From Candidatus Mediterraneibacter gallistercoris (lineage in GTDB: Bacteria; Bacillota_A; Clostridia; Lachnospirales; Lachnospiraceae): a DNA stretch of 6,906 nt. Shown here piece after piece: positions 1 through 6,731 of this stretch. A program made the translations under genes and the position numbers. How positions within the stretch are numbered: the stretch's first letter is position 1; the number at the start of each line of letters is the position of its first letter. The notes beneath the pieces are model-generated. The model saw only the letters and a program-made list of their open reading frames with translations, was not told the origin of the DNA and made no database searches. The DNA lies in assembly GCA_019119745.1 (NCBI GenBank), contig DWWI01000254.1:1-6906 (forward strand), written 5' to 3'.

Positions 1-288
1 GCGGAAGAACTGGTCGCGGAAGTGAACGGAATGGTCTGGTCCTGCCGTGTGCCGGCAGGAGACTGGCTCTCTTTCGAGAACCGGCACACAATCGTAAATT
101 CCCGCAATCTCGGGAATGCGGTGGAAGCACGGGTGATCAGCCCATTCGCTCCGTGTGCAGACTGTGGACAGACAGAACCTACACTTGAGGATTTGTATCT
201 GAAATGTTTTGCCGATGAACAGAGCCTGGATGTCCGGAACTTATCGGATAAGAACATGAGAGTCGGAAGAAGGGGAAAACGGTTATGA
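1..288 (+). CDS. ABC transporter ATP-binding protein, C-terminal part (5' end outside window)
   Basis: Open in frame from base 1 to a TGA at 286-288, giving 95 visible residues and no start codon. All nucleotide-binding motifs (Walker A, signature, Walker B) lie upstream of the window. What remains is the C-terminal extension of exporter-type ATPases that partner ABC-2 permeases. An AEELVAEVNGMVW segment resembles the usual 'EELL..V.GKVW' start of this extension, and PTLEDLYLKCF matches the common 'PTLEDVYL' ending. The family hydrolyses ATP at the inner face of the membrane to drive export by the partner permease. The stop overlaps the next start (ATGA at 285-288), indicating translational coupling. 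An unusual small CADC pair (PCADCG) sits just before the conserved ending. The assignment rests on the tail only, so the ATPase call is fairly firm but the substrate is unknown. Confidence 0.8.
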   Translation, partial: AEELVAEVNGMVWSCRVPAGDWLSFENRHTIVNSRNLGNAVEARVISPFAPCADCGQTEPTLEDLYLKCFADEQSLDVRNLSDKNMRVGRRGKRL

Positions 289-1520
289 AGAGAATGATAT
301 GGTATGAATGGAAACGGATATGGCAGAGCAGGCTTACACAGTTTGCAGTGATCGGATGTATTTTGTTTCTGTTGTTTTGTACATGGTCGAATATCCGTCA
401 GATTCAGACGACAGACGGCGAGGGCAATCAGGTGACCGGCATGGCTGCCGTGAAAGCCCTGAAAGAGACAGAACGCATTACTCTGGATCAGGAGACAGTG
501 ACCGCTATTATGCAGGAATATCTCGATTATACAGAGAATCCCGACACAGCCTCCGATGACCCCGAGCTTCAGTATCTGTCAGAGGAGATGTACCGGACAT
601 GGTATCTGCCCAACAGAAATCTGTTGAATCAGATCTGCGGAACGTACATCCAGGAGGGACAGGGAAATATGAGTGACCGGCAATTGTTTGAAAGAAATCT
701 CGGAAAGGATTTTTATGAGTCGAGGAAAGAGCGGGTGCAGGAACGGCTTACTTACTATGTGGACCTTGGCAGTGTGACTCCTTCAGAGGCAGACTGGTGG
801 GATGAACAGGATGATAAAGTGGGTGAGTACACATATGGCAATTATAAAGTGTGGGAGATTCTGATCAGTAATCTACCGTGGATCCTTTTCATCATGATGA
901 TCGTATGTGTGGGTATAGCGCCTGTATTTGCAGGAGAGTATCAGTCGAAATGCGATTCACTCCTTCTGTGCATGAAACACGGAAAACACAGACTCATTCT
1001 TGCAAAGCTGACAGCATCCTTTGTATATGCCAGTGTTTTATACTGGGGGATCGTGTTACTGTACTCGGCGGTACTTCTCATTTTTGTGGGAACGGACGGC
1101 TGGGATCTCCCCGTGCAGCTTCTTTATTCGGGAATGCCGTCCAGTTATGCTCTTACCACAAGTCAGGCATATCTCCTTGCCCTTCTGATGGGATATGTGA
1201 TGACACTCGGCCTTGGAGGGCTTGTATTACTCCTGTCAGCTCTGTTTAAAAATCCTTATGTGGTGATCGTAACAGCGCTTTTGTATCTATGCGTGCCTCT
1301 GTTCCTGTCCACGAATTCAGGGGGATACTTGTGGGTACATCTGCTGGCCCTGCTGCCGGAGAAAATATCAGAGTTTCATTTTGCATCCTACATTGCATAC
1401 AGCATAGGAAATATAAAGATGACTCTGCCGACGGCGTCTATGATTGTAAACGGTCTGTGCGCTGTAATATTTTCCGGACTGGCGTACCTGTTCTTCCGCA
1501 GGCATCAGGTGAACCGATAA
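285..1520 (+). CDS. ABC-2 type transporter permease
   Basis: A 411-residue membrane protein and probable membrane partner of the preceding ATPase, with which it overlaps by 4 bases. An AAGGGG ribosome site at 270-275 lies 9 bases before the ATG. Hydrophobic segments are at about residues 18-36, 193-216, 242-267, 294-320, 324-342 and 384-404. This gives six likely membrane spans, with a large polar region (about 38-190) between the first and second. That layout is typical of ABC-2 permeases of the drug or peptide export kind. The stretch VFAGEYQSKCDSLLLCMKHG (213-232) resembles the conserved cytoplasmic loop of this family, where an EY motif is followed by a segment of the type 'LLLSTKHG'. The protein ends in FFRRHQVNR. 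The DNA for that ending is part of a 15-bp repeat family found downstream and again at 6687-6731. Substrate unknown; lantibiotic or drug export is possible but unproven. Confidence 0.8.
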   Translation: MKRMIWYEWKRIWQSRLTQFAVIGCILFLLFCTWSNIRQIQTTDGEGNQVTGMAAVKALKETERITLDQETVTAIMQEYLDYTENPDTASDDPELQYLSEEMYRTWYLPNRNLLNQICGTYIQEGQGNMSDRQLFERNLGKDFYESRKERVQERLTYYVDLGSVTPSEADWWDEQDDKVGEYTYGNYKVWEILISNLPWILFIMMIVCVGIAPVFAGEYQSKCDSLLLCMKHGKHRLILAKLTASFVYASVLYWGIVLLYSAVLLIFVGTDGWDLPVQLLYSGMPSSYALTTSQAYLLALLMGYVMTLGLGGLVLLLSALFKNPYVVIVTALLYLCVPLFLSTNSGGYLWVHLLALLPEKISEFHFASYIAYSIGNIKMTLPTASMIVNGLCAVIFSGLAYLFFRRHQVNR

Positions 1521-1542
1521 TTTGCAGGCATCAGGCGAATCG
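1502..1542 (+). repeat. 15-bp direct repeat units, left set (two units)
   Basis: Two related 15-mers, GCATCAGGTGAACCG at 1502-1516 and GCATCAGGCGAATCG at 1528-1542, are separated by 11 bp. The first lies inside the last codons of the ABC-2 permease gene (HQVNR), and the second starts the 66-bp direct repeat. The same unit occurs three times in tandem at 6687-6731. They could be operator half-sites or remnants of a duplicated gene end. No known regulator site was recognised. Confidence 0.75.
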
Positions 1543-1592
1543 TTGATTGCACTTGACAACTCCTCGCAAACTCTGCACAATAGTTCCGTATG
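1527..1592 (+). repeat. 66-bp perfect direct repeat, copy 1
   Basis: Bases 1527-1592 are identical to 6716-6781, starting GGCATCAGGCGAATCG and ending AGTTCCGTATG. The copies diverge immediately on both sides (1593 C versus 6782 G). The repeat contains a 15-bp unit, a TTGACA promoter and the complete 5' arm of the hairpin. The two copies bracket the two-component/ABC module with a period of 5189 bp. Confidence 0.95.
1553..1581 (+). promoter_or_regulatory. Predicted promoter for the response regulator gene
   Basis: A perfect -35 box TTGACA (1553-1558) is followed by a 17-bp spacer and CACAAT (1576-1581), which matches TATAAT at four of six positions. The predicted start is about 1588, some 58 bases before the response regulator ATG. 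The -10 lies inside the 5' arm of the hairpin, so RNA begun here would lack most of that arm. The -35 and spacing are good and the -10 is mediocre. Confidence 0.55.
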
Positions 1593-1642
1593 CGGAAAAT
1601 AAATTCATACGGAACTATTGTGCAGAGTTTGCGGGGAGGTTG
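1557..1642 (+). promoter_or_regulatory. Long hairpin burying the response regulator ribosome site
   Basis: The arms 1560-1592 and 1606-1638 are inverted repeats of 33 bp. They pair perfectly except for one G-U pair (1564 with 1634), around a 13-base loop (1593-1605). With one bulged G the stem can extend to CAAC (1557-1560) pairing GTTG (1639-1642). The 3' arm holds GGGGAGG (1633-1639), an excellent Shine-Dalgarno sequence 6 bases before the ATG at 1646. A transcript entering from the upstream operon would therefore fold and hide this site. There is no T run after the stem, so it is not a standard terminator. The structure is directly visible; the regulatory role is inference. Confidence 0.8.
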
Positions 1643-1645
1643 GAT

Positions 1646-2314
1646 ATGGCAAATATTTTAATTGTGGAAGATGATACCGATCTGAGAGAAGGGCTTTCTT
1701 TCTCTTTTTCCAGTGACGGACATAATATTGAAGAGACCGAAACAAAAAAAGATGCTTTACGTAAAATATCGAAAAGCTGTTTTGATATAATCCTTCTTGA
1801 CTGCAACTTGCCTGACGGAACAGGATTTGAACTATGTAAAGAGGTAAGAAGTTACAGCAATATCCCTATCATTATGCTGACAGCCCGCGACACAGAATTG
1901 GACGAGATAAAGGCATTGGAGCTGGGAGTCAATGATTATCTGTCAAAACCGTTTTCACTGGGCGTATTAAAGGCAAGAATGAAACGGATTCTACAGGAGA
2001 AAACAGAAACCGCAAAGATTGTTACGGGCTCATTGAGCGTAGACCGGAGTACGTGCAAGGTCTATAAGCGCGGCGAAGAAGTTCAGCTCAGCAAATTAGA
2101 GTATCGCCTGCTATTGTATCTGATCGAAAATAAAAATCATATCCTTTCCAAAGAACAGATTTTAGACAAGATATGGGACAGTGACGGGAAATATGTGGAT
2201 GGCAACACAGTGTCAGTCAATATCAGCAGACTTCGCACAAAAATAGAGGATGACGTGTCAAATCCTGCGTGGATTAAAACCGTGCATGGGATCGGATATA
2301 TCTGGAAGGAATAA
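1646..2314 (+). CDS. OmpR/PhoB-family response regulator
   Basis: A cytoplasmic DNA-binding response regulator of 222 residues, a normal length for the family. The receiver domain (about 1-120) starts MANILIVEDD, with acidic residues E8, D9 and D10, phospho-acceptor D52 (in ILLDCNLPDG), T79 and K101 (in LSKPF). The winged-helix output domain occupies about 128-222, with LSKLEYRLLLYL, the recognition-helix region VSVNISRLRTKIE and the closing VHGIGYIW. The reading frame is open back to an ATG at 1547. However, 1646 is chosen because GGGGAGG lies 6 bases before it, and because the extra 33 residues would be encoded by the hairpin and are unlike a receiver domain. The kinase gene follows directly after the stop. 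The likely target is the BceR-type box at 3199-3220, upstream of the transporter genes. Confidence 0.95.
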   Translation: MANILIVEDDTDLREGLSFSFSSDGHNIEETETKKDALRKISKSCFDIILLDCNLPDGTGFELCKEVRSYSNIPIIMLTARDTELDEIKALELGVNDYLSKPFSLGVLKARMKRILQEKTETAKIVTGSLSVDRSTCKVYKRGEEVQLSKLEYRLLLYLIENKNHILSKEQILDKIWDSDGKYVDGNTVSVNISRLRTKIEDDVSNPAWIKTVHGIGYIWKE

Positions 2315-3223
2315 ATGATGGGTATCACAATAATTTTGGCTATACTTCTGATTCTGGCTGTTTGCTATGGCATTTATCAAAAGAGAAAAACCTACCGTAT
2401 GATAGACCGTCTGCTGGACAGTGTGTTGAATCGGGAAATGATCGTCTACTCTGAAGTGGAAGAAGGCGAGTTTTCCGCACTTGTCAGTAAGATCAAGCAG
2501 ATACAGGACGTCCTTGAAAACCGTGCCAGGAGCGCGGACAGTGAAAAAGAGCAGGTAAAAAGTCTGGTGTCTAATATGTCGCATCAGTTAAAAACGCCGC
2601 TGGCAAACCTTTCTCTATATGCGGAGATTTTAGGTCAGGGCGAAATTGCGCCGGAACGGAAAGCGGAATTTGCCGATAAAATGCAACGGCAGATCGAGAA
2701 ACTGAACTGGATCGTGGAATCTCTGTCTAAGATGGCAAAACTGGAGCAGAACATTGACGGATTCGAAGTGAAAGATACGCCGATCCGCCAGACCATTCTG
2801 GATGCGATTGATACGGTTTATGAGAAAGTAGAGAAAAAAGCTCTTCATCTTAATTTGGAACCATTTGAGGACAGAGCATTGTATCATAACCGGAAGTGGA
2901 CAGTGGAAGTATTCGTAAATTTGCTTGAAAATGCCATCAAGTATACAGATAAAGGCGGTACTATTTCCATTCGTGTGAAGCCCTATGAATTATACACGGA
3001 GATTCAGTTTTCAGATAATGGCCGGGGGATTCATAAGGAAGAACTGACGGATATTTTCAAACGATTTTACAGAAGCCCGGAAGTTGAAAACATGGAAGGC
3101 TCCGGCATAGGTCTGTATCTGTCTGATCTGATTCTGGAAAAAGAAAAAGGATATATCACAGCGACTTCCGAATTTGGAAACGGCAGTTGCTTTTCTGTGT
3201 TCTTACAAAACTGTAAGAACTGA
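2315..3223 (+). CDS. Membrane sensor histidine kinase with one transmembrane segment
   Basis: A 302-residue kinase that would autophosphorylate and pass the phosphate to D52 of the upstream regulator. Order of parts: one hydrophobic segment (about 3-20); a charged linker (22-80); HisKA with the H box SNMSHQLKTPLANL (phospho-acceptor H90); and a HATPase domain with N box VNLLENAIKY (N206), G1 DNGRG (234-238), F box FKRFYR (248-253) and G2 GSGIGLYL (262-269). No extracellular sensing domain is visible, which fits kinases that sense through a partner transporter. BceS-type kinases, however, normally have two membrane segments and this has one. The gene starts immediately after the regulator stop. 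GGAAGGA (2304-2310) serves either ATG 2315 or ATG 2318, and the latter has the more usual spacing. The 3' end contains the palindromic operator. Confidence 0.93.
   Translation: MMGITIILAILLILAVCYGIYQKRKTYRMIDRLLDSVLNREMIVYSEVEEGEFSALVSKIKQIQDVLENRARSADSEKEQVKSLVSNMSHQLKTPLANLSLYAEILGQGEIAPERKAEFADKMQRQIEKLNWIVESLSKMAKLEQNIDGFEVKDTPIRQTILDAIDTVYEKVEKKALHLNLEPFEDRALYHNRKWTVEVFVNLLENAIKYTDKGGTISIRVKPYELYTEIQFSDNGRGIHKEELTDIFKRFYRSPEVENMEGSGIGLYLSDLILEKEKGYITATSEFGNGSCFSVFLQNCKN
3199..3220 (+). promoter_or_regulatory. BceR-type operator box upstream of the transporter genes
   Basis: A 9-bp perfect inverted repeat, GTTCTTACA (3199-3207) and TGTAAGAAC (3212-3220), is separated by AAAC. Its core reads TTACA-AAAC-TGTAA, which exactly fits the published BceR-like consensus TNACA-N4-TGTAA for response regulators of peptide-resistance modules. 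It overlaps the last codons of the kinase gene and lies about 76 bases before the ATPase start. It could also form a small RNA hairpin, but no T run follows. I found no match to this consensus in the other two intergenic regions. Confidence 0.75.
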
Positions 3224-3231
3224 TCATCCGT

Positions 3232-3265
3232 TTGTAAAGAAATTGCAAGATACGATAGGTACACT
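3232..3265 (+). promoter_or_regulatory. Predicted regulated promoter and secondary regulator site for the transporter pair
   Basis: Two direct repeats 11 bp apart, TTGTAAAGA (3232-3240) and TTGCAAGA (3243-3250), sit on the same DNA face about 21 bp after the main operator. OmpR-type regulators commonly bind such repeats next to a poor -35. A possible -10, TACACT (3260-3265), follows with a gap of 9 bases. That would place the RNA start near 3272, ahead of the AAGGAG at 3281-3286. No good -35 is present, as expected for an activated promoter. A small inverted repeat, GATACG (3249-3254) and CGTATC (3269-3274), spans this -10. Confidence 0.45.
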
Positions 3266-3295
3266 AAACGTATCAAGAAAAAGGAGTAATGACGG

Positions 3296-4006
3296 ATGAG
3301 TATTTTAGAATTGCAAAATGTCCGGAAAATATACGGCGAAAAAGAAAATCAGGTAAAGGCGTTACAAAATATCAGCCTTCAGGTAGAAGAAGGCGAGTTT
3401 GTCGCCATTGTAGGCACTTCCGGTTCGGGAAAATCTACTCTTCTCAATTTGATCGGCGGTTTAGATAGTCCGACTCAGGGGAAAATTTTTGTGAAAAACA
3501 AAGAAATCGGTTCTTTGTCAAGAAAAGAACTGACTATTTTCCGCAGGAGAAATATCGGTTTTGTATTTCAGAATTACAGTCTGATGCCGGTACTGAATGT
3601 GTATGATAACGTGGCTTTGCCTGTTACATTTGACCGCGGAAAACATATCAATCGCAAATACATTGAAGAATTGCTGCGGGAACTGGGAATTTATGAAAAA
3701 GCAAAAAAATTTCCAAATGAATTATCCGGCGGACAGCAGCAAAGAGTTGCTATTGCAAGAGCTCTGGCGAATAAACCGGCTATTTTGCTCTGTGACGAAC
3801 CGACAGGAAACTTAGATTCTGCAACGACGATCGAGGTCATGGGATTATTAAAAGCAAGCTGCAGAAAGTATAATCAGACGATTCTCATGGTAACGCATAA
3901 TGAAGCGATCGCACAGACTTGCGACAGGGTGATCCATATTGAGGATGGACAAATTGTTGCGGGAAAAAGAGTGTTCCCGGTCAAAGGCGGTGATGGCGTA
4001 TGTTAA
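3296..4006 (+). CDS. ABC transporter ATP-binding protein, MacB/LolD/BceA-like
   Basis: A cytoplasmic ATPase of 236 residues with every catalytic motif intact: Walker A GTSGSGKST (40-48), Q-loop Q92 in FVFQNYSLMP, signature LSGGQQQR (143-150), Walker B ILLCDEP (163-169), D-loop GNLD (171-174) and switch histidine H201 in MVTHN. The sequence style (LNLIGGLDSPT, DEPTGNLDS) is that of the subfamily paired with FtsX-like permeases in lipoprotein handling, macrolide efflux and peptide-antibiotic resistance. It follows a BceR-type operator and a two-component pair, so resistance to or removal of membrane-active peptides is the best inference. AAGGAG (3281-3286) lies 9 bases before the chosen ATG. 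An ATG at 3289 is in another frame and is ignored. The stop overlaps the permease start by 7 bases, so the two should be co-translated. Confidence 0.93.
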   Translation: MSILELQNVRKIYGEKENQVKALQNISLQVEEGEFVAIVGTSGSGKSTLLNLIGGLDSPTQGKIFVKNKEIGSLSRKELTIFRRRNIGFVFQNYSLMPVLNVYDNVALPVTFDRGKHINRKYIEELLRELGIYEKAKKFPNELSGGQQQRVAIARALANKPAILLCDEPTGNLDSATTIEVMGLLKASCRKYNQTILMVTHNEAIAQTCDRVIHIEDGQIVAGKRVFPVKGGDGVC

Positions 4007-6639
4007 AACTGGCATGGAAATATATGCGCTATTATAAGAGCCAGACTCTGGCAATCTTAGCAAGTATCATATTAACGGCAGCACTGCTTTCTGGAATTAG
4101 TTCTTTGATTTACAGCAGTCAGAAAAGCGACTTGGCGAACAGCAAAACCATATACGGCGACTGGCATTATTATGTAGAGACAGATCATGCAACCTATGAT
4201 TCTGTACAGAGTGGTGAGCAAGGGGAAGGATATACTCTGGAAAAGTGCGGAAAGATGGAAATTAAAGATGTGGTTTCAGAAGAGTTTTTGATTTGTTTTA
4301 TTGATACGGATGAAACCTATCGCCAAATGGCACACAGAGGGCTGTTGGAAGGTGCTTTTCCAGAGAAAGAAAATGAAATTGCGGCAGATGGATTTGTGCT
4401 TAGTAATCTGGGATTTTCCGGTAATCTTGGGGATTCTCTTCGCATTGGAGGAAAGGATTATATCGTTACTGGCGTTTTGGAAAGCGAATGGGCGGCAAGT
4501 TCAAGCGAGATGGAAGTCTTTGTAAGTGATTCCTTTCAAGAACGCGGAAGCCAGACATTTTTATATCTTGGGTTTGATGAAAGCGAAAAGTTATATACAC
4601 AGTTGGACGCTTTCTTAAAAGAACATAAGATTTCTTCTGAATCAGTCGCAGGAAATGATGAAGTCATACAGTATCTTAGCGGCGAAGCACCAGACAGTAT
4701 TTATGATATTGTAAAATTTGGCCTGACGAATGAAGATGGAAATTTCACTTATATCGTCCTTAAATTACAGAGTGATTACAATTTGGCTTATAATGGAATG
4801 ATTCTTCTGTTGTGCCTGTTTAGCCTTTTTGTCGTATACAGTGTATTTAGTATTTCTGTTTCCAAGAGAACTTCTGAATATGGTATCTTACAGACATTAG
4901 GGATCAGCGAGAACCAAATTGGGGGAACACTTCTTCTGGAACTTTGGATATTGCTCATTATTGGCTATCCATTGGGATGCCTCTTAGGGAATGGTATTTT
5001 GAGCCTTGTATATCAGAATTTCAGCGGTGTATTTGGCCGGGAAGTGTTATCTGTTGCTGACCAAACTTTAGCAGAAGGAACAAATACGATACAATTTTAT
5101 CTCTCATGGGAGGCAATGGTGTTTGGATTTATATTCCTGCTGCTCTCTCTGGTACTTGTTGCATTTATTGTAGTTCGTTCACTAAGAAAACACTCTTTAA
5201 AAGCAGTAATGAGTGGAGATACCTCTTTTACCAAAAGAAGAAAGATATATGCACTTCGTCCTGTTAATATGGCAGGTGTGGTAGTACGGAAGTTCATGTT
5301 TTCAAACAAACGAAAAGTCCTTGGTATTTTGTTATCTTTATCTATTGGCGGCTGTATTTTCTTATGTACAACTTATATGGTAGAAAATTTAAAGGTTCAC
5401 GCAGAACTTTCCCTGATGTCGGATGACGGGCTTGGCTCTGAATATCGCATTTCGTTAAAATCTGATTCGCTGCAAGATACGATTCCGGAGGATGTAGCGA
5501 AAAAGATTAAGAATATGCCGGAAACAGATGATGTGTATGCTACGAAATATACCATGGGGGAATTACAGCTTTCAAGAAATGAATTTTTGGCAGAAGAAGA
5601 TTGGAGCGACTATTTTAAGTATCAAAATCAAGACGCTTATTTTATCCAGAGATATAATGGTATCTGCAATCAACAGCAGGACGGAACCTATCGTATTAAA
5701 TACAATGTATATGGCTATGATGAAGCGATGATCGAACAGCTGAATGATTTTATTCTGGAGGGCGAGATTCAGCCGGAAGAAATCAAAAATGGCAATCAGG
5801 TGATTGTTACAGCGAACATGGACGGTCAGGGGAACTATTACTTTTACGGAAAAAAGCCGGGAGATACGATTACACTACGAGTTCCAAAACAGGAAAACTA
5901 TACGGACGATTTGTTAAAATTCCAAAGTGGACAAGAAAATTATATAGAAAAAGAATTTGAAATTGCGGCTATTGTAAGCAGACCGCTGGCACAGGAAGAG
6001 GGATTTTTAAATGTAGAGCCATGGAATAATGCTCAGAGTGTGATTATGACAAATGAGCAAATGGAAGAAAACTTCGGGATCAATAATTATAATTTCATCA
6101 ATGCGTCTCCGGCTGACGGATCAGAGACGGAAAGTGTAAGTAATCAGTTATTACAGGTAATTCGTGATGTTCCGAAAGCAGTATTGCAGGATTACACTTC
6201 CGCAATCGAAACACAGAAAAATTACCTCAACCAGCAGCAGATATTCTTTTCCAGTATAGCAGTTATCCTGTTGATCATCAGCCTGTTCCATATTATAAAT
6301 AGCATGAATCACACCATTCTCACAAGAAGAAAGGAATACGGCATTATGCGGGCAATGGGAATAACGGACACCGGATTTTACAAAATGATTTTACAGACAG
6401 GCATTTTGTACGGATTGTTGGCTGATGTGTTTATCTTCCTGCTTTACAATCTGGTTCTTCGGAGGGTGATGGATTACTATATGGCGCATATACTGCAGTT
6501 ATTGCATTTAACTTCAGCTGTTCCGAATATGGTCTTGATCGGAATCATGCTTTTGAATATTGTGATTGCGGCTGCAGCAGTTATGTTCCCGGCACGGAAG
6601 ATGATAAGGACAAATATTATTGATGAGGCTAGAGGATAA
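4000..6639 (+). CDS. FtsX-like ABC transporter permease with duplicated FtsX domain and two large external domains
   Basis: An 879-residue membrane protein and partner of the preceding ATPase, whose gene it overlaps (ATGTTAA). Eight membrane segments are predicted at about 17-38, 264-286, 310-337, 370-393, 438-458, 748-767, 797-820 and 843-865. These form two FtsX-type halves. Each half has an external domain (about 40-262 and 460-747) after its first segment and a matching cytoplasmic motif: KRTSEYGILQTLGIS (289-303) and RRKEYGIMRAMGIT (776-789). The end, FPARKMIRTNIIDEARG, fits the family's conserved tail. The family uses ATP-driven conformational change to act on envelope substrates rather than plain pumping. 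Classic BceB proteins are about 650 residues with ten segments and one external domain, so this is a different architecture beside a BceR-type box. Peptide-antibiotic resistance is likely; lipoprotein or lipid release is an alternative. Confidence 0.9.
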   Translation: MLKLAWKYMRYYKSQTLAILASIILTAALLSGISSLIYSSQKSDLANSKTIYGDWHYYVETDHATYDSVQSGEQGEGYTLEKCGKMEIKDVVSEEFLICFIDTDETYRQMAHRGLLEGAFPEKENEIAADGFVLSNLGFSGNLGDSLRIGGKDYIVTGVLESEWAASSSEMEVFVSDSFQERGSQTFLYLGFDESEKLYTQLDAFLKEHKISSESVAGNDEVIQYLSGEAPDSIYDIVKFGLTNEDGNFTYIVLKLQSDYNLAYNGMILLLCLFSLFVVYSVFSISVSKRTSEYGILQTLGISENQIGGTLLLELWILLIIGYPLGCLLGNGILSLVYQNFSGVFGREVLSVADQTLAEGTNTIQFYLSWEAMVFGFIFLLLSLVLVAFIVVRSLRKHSLKAVMSGDTSFTKRRKIYALRPVNMAGVVVRKFMFSNKRKVLGILLSLSIGGCIFLCTTYMVENLKVHAELSLMSDDGLGSEYRISLKSDSLQDTIPEDVAKKIKNMPETDDVYATKYTMGELQLSRNEFLAEEDWSDYFKYQNQDAYFIQRYNGICNQQQDGTYRIKYNVYGYDEAMIEQLNDFILEGEIQPEEIKNGNQVIVTANMDGQGNYYFYGKKPGDTITLRVPKQENYTDDLLKFQSGQENYIEKEFEIAAIVSRPLAQEEGFLNVEPWNNAQSVIMTNEQMEENFGINNYNFINASPADGSETESVSNQLLQVIRDVPKAVLQDYTSAIETQKNYLNQQQIFFSSIAVILLIISLFHIINSMNHTILTRRKEYGIMRAMGITDTGFYKMILQTGILYGLLADVFIFLLYNLVLRRVMDYYMAHILQLLHLTSAVPNMVLIGIMLLNIVIAAAAVMFPARKMIRTNIIDEARG

Positions 6640-6647
6640 AAGTAATA

Positions 6648-6674
6648 CCATTCATTTCGTTGTACAATGAATGG
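6648..6674 (+). terminator. Hairpin after the permease gene, weak terminator candidate
   Basis: CCATTCATT (6648-6656) and AATGAATGG (6666-6674) form a perfect 9-bp stem with a 9-base loop, starting 9 bases after the permease stop. The stem is AT-rich and followed by ATCAATT rather than a T run, so it may only protect the 3' end or slow polymerase. Confidence 0.35.
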
Positions 6675-6686
6675 ATCAATTCGCAG

Positions 6687-6731
6687 GTGCCAGGTGAATC
6701 GACATTAGGCGAATCGGCATCAGGCGAATCG
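6687..6731 (+). repeat. 15-bp direct repeat units, right set (three in tandem)
   Basis: Three contiguous units: GTGCCAGGTGAATCG (6687-6701), ACATTAGGCGAATCG (6702-6716) and GCATCAGGCGAATCG (6717-6731). The last is identical to 1528-1542 and belongs to the 66-bp repeat. The first aligns with the end of the ABC-2 permease gene (1502-1516), with the preceding CGCAG also shared. Confidence 0.8.

Noticed and set aside
1560..1638. Intrinsic terminator of the ABC-2 operon
   Set aside because: The stem is very strong but no T run follows, and the 3' arm leads straight into a ribosome site. It may still impede read-through, but it is not a standard terminator.
1527..1638. Invertible promoter (phase-variation switch) because of the inverted repeat
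   Set aside because: The promoter lies in one arm rather than between the arms, the loop is only 13 bases, and the minus-strand arm lacks a TTGACA partner.
1560..1638. MITE or insertion-sequence terminal repeats
   Set aside because: No target-site duplication or transposase is visible, and both copies have the same functional position before a start codon. Only two copies can be seen here, so this cannot be fully excluded.
1547..1645. N-terminal extension of the response regulator from an ATG at 1547
   Set aside because: The 33 extra residues are encoded by the hairpin and are unlike a receiver domain. The strong ribosome site is 6 bases before ATG 1646.
2258..2584. Minus-strand open frames, including a 108-codon one
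   Set aside because: They lie opposite well-conserved kinase, regulator and transporter genes, with no ribosome sites or recognisable domains.
2457..3400. Shared 15-base string GAAGAAGGCGAGTTT in the kinase and ATPase genes
   Set aside because: Both encode an EEGEF segment in unrelated proteins. This is coincidence of common codons.
6667..6708. 13-codon leader peptide ORF starting in the hairpin after the permease
   Set aside because: It has no ribosome site, and its sequence is explained by duplicated permease-end DNA.
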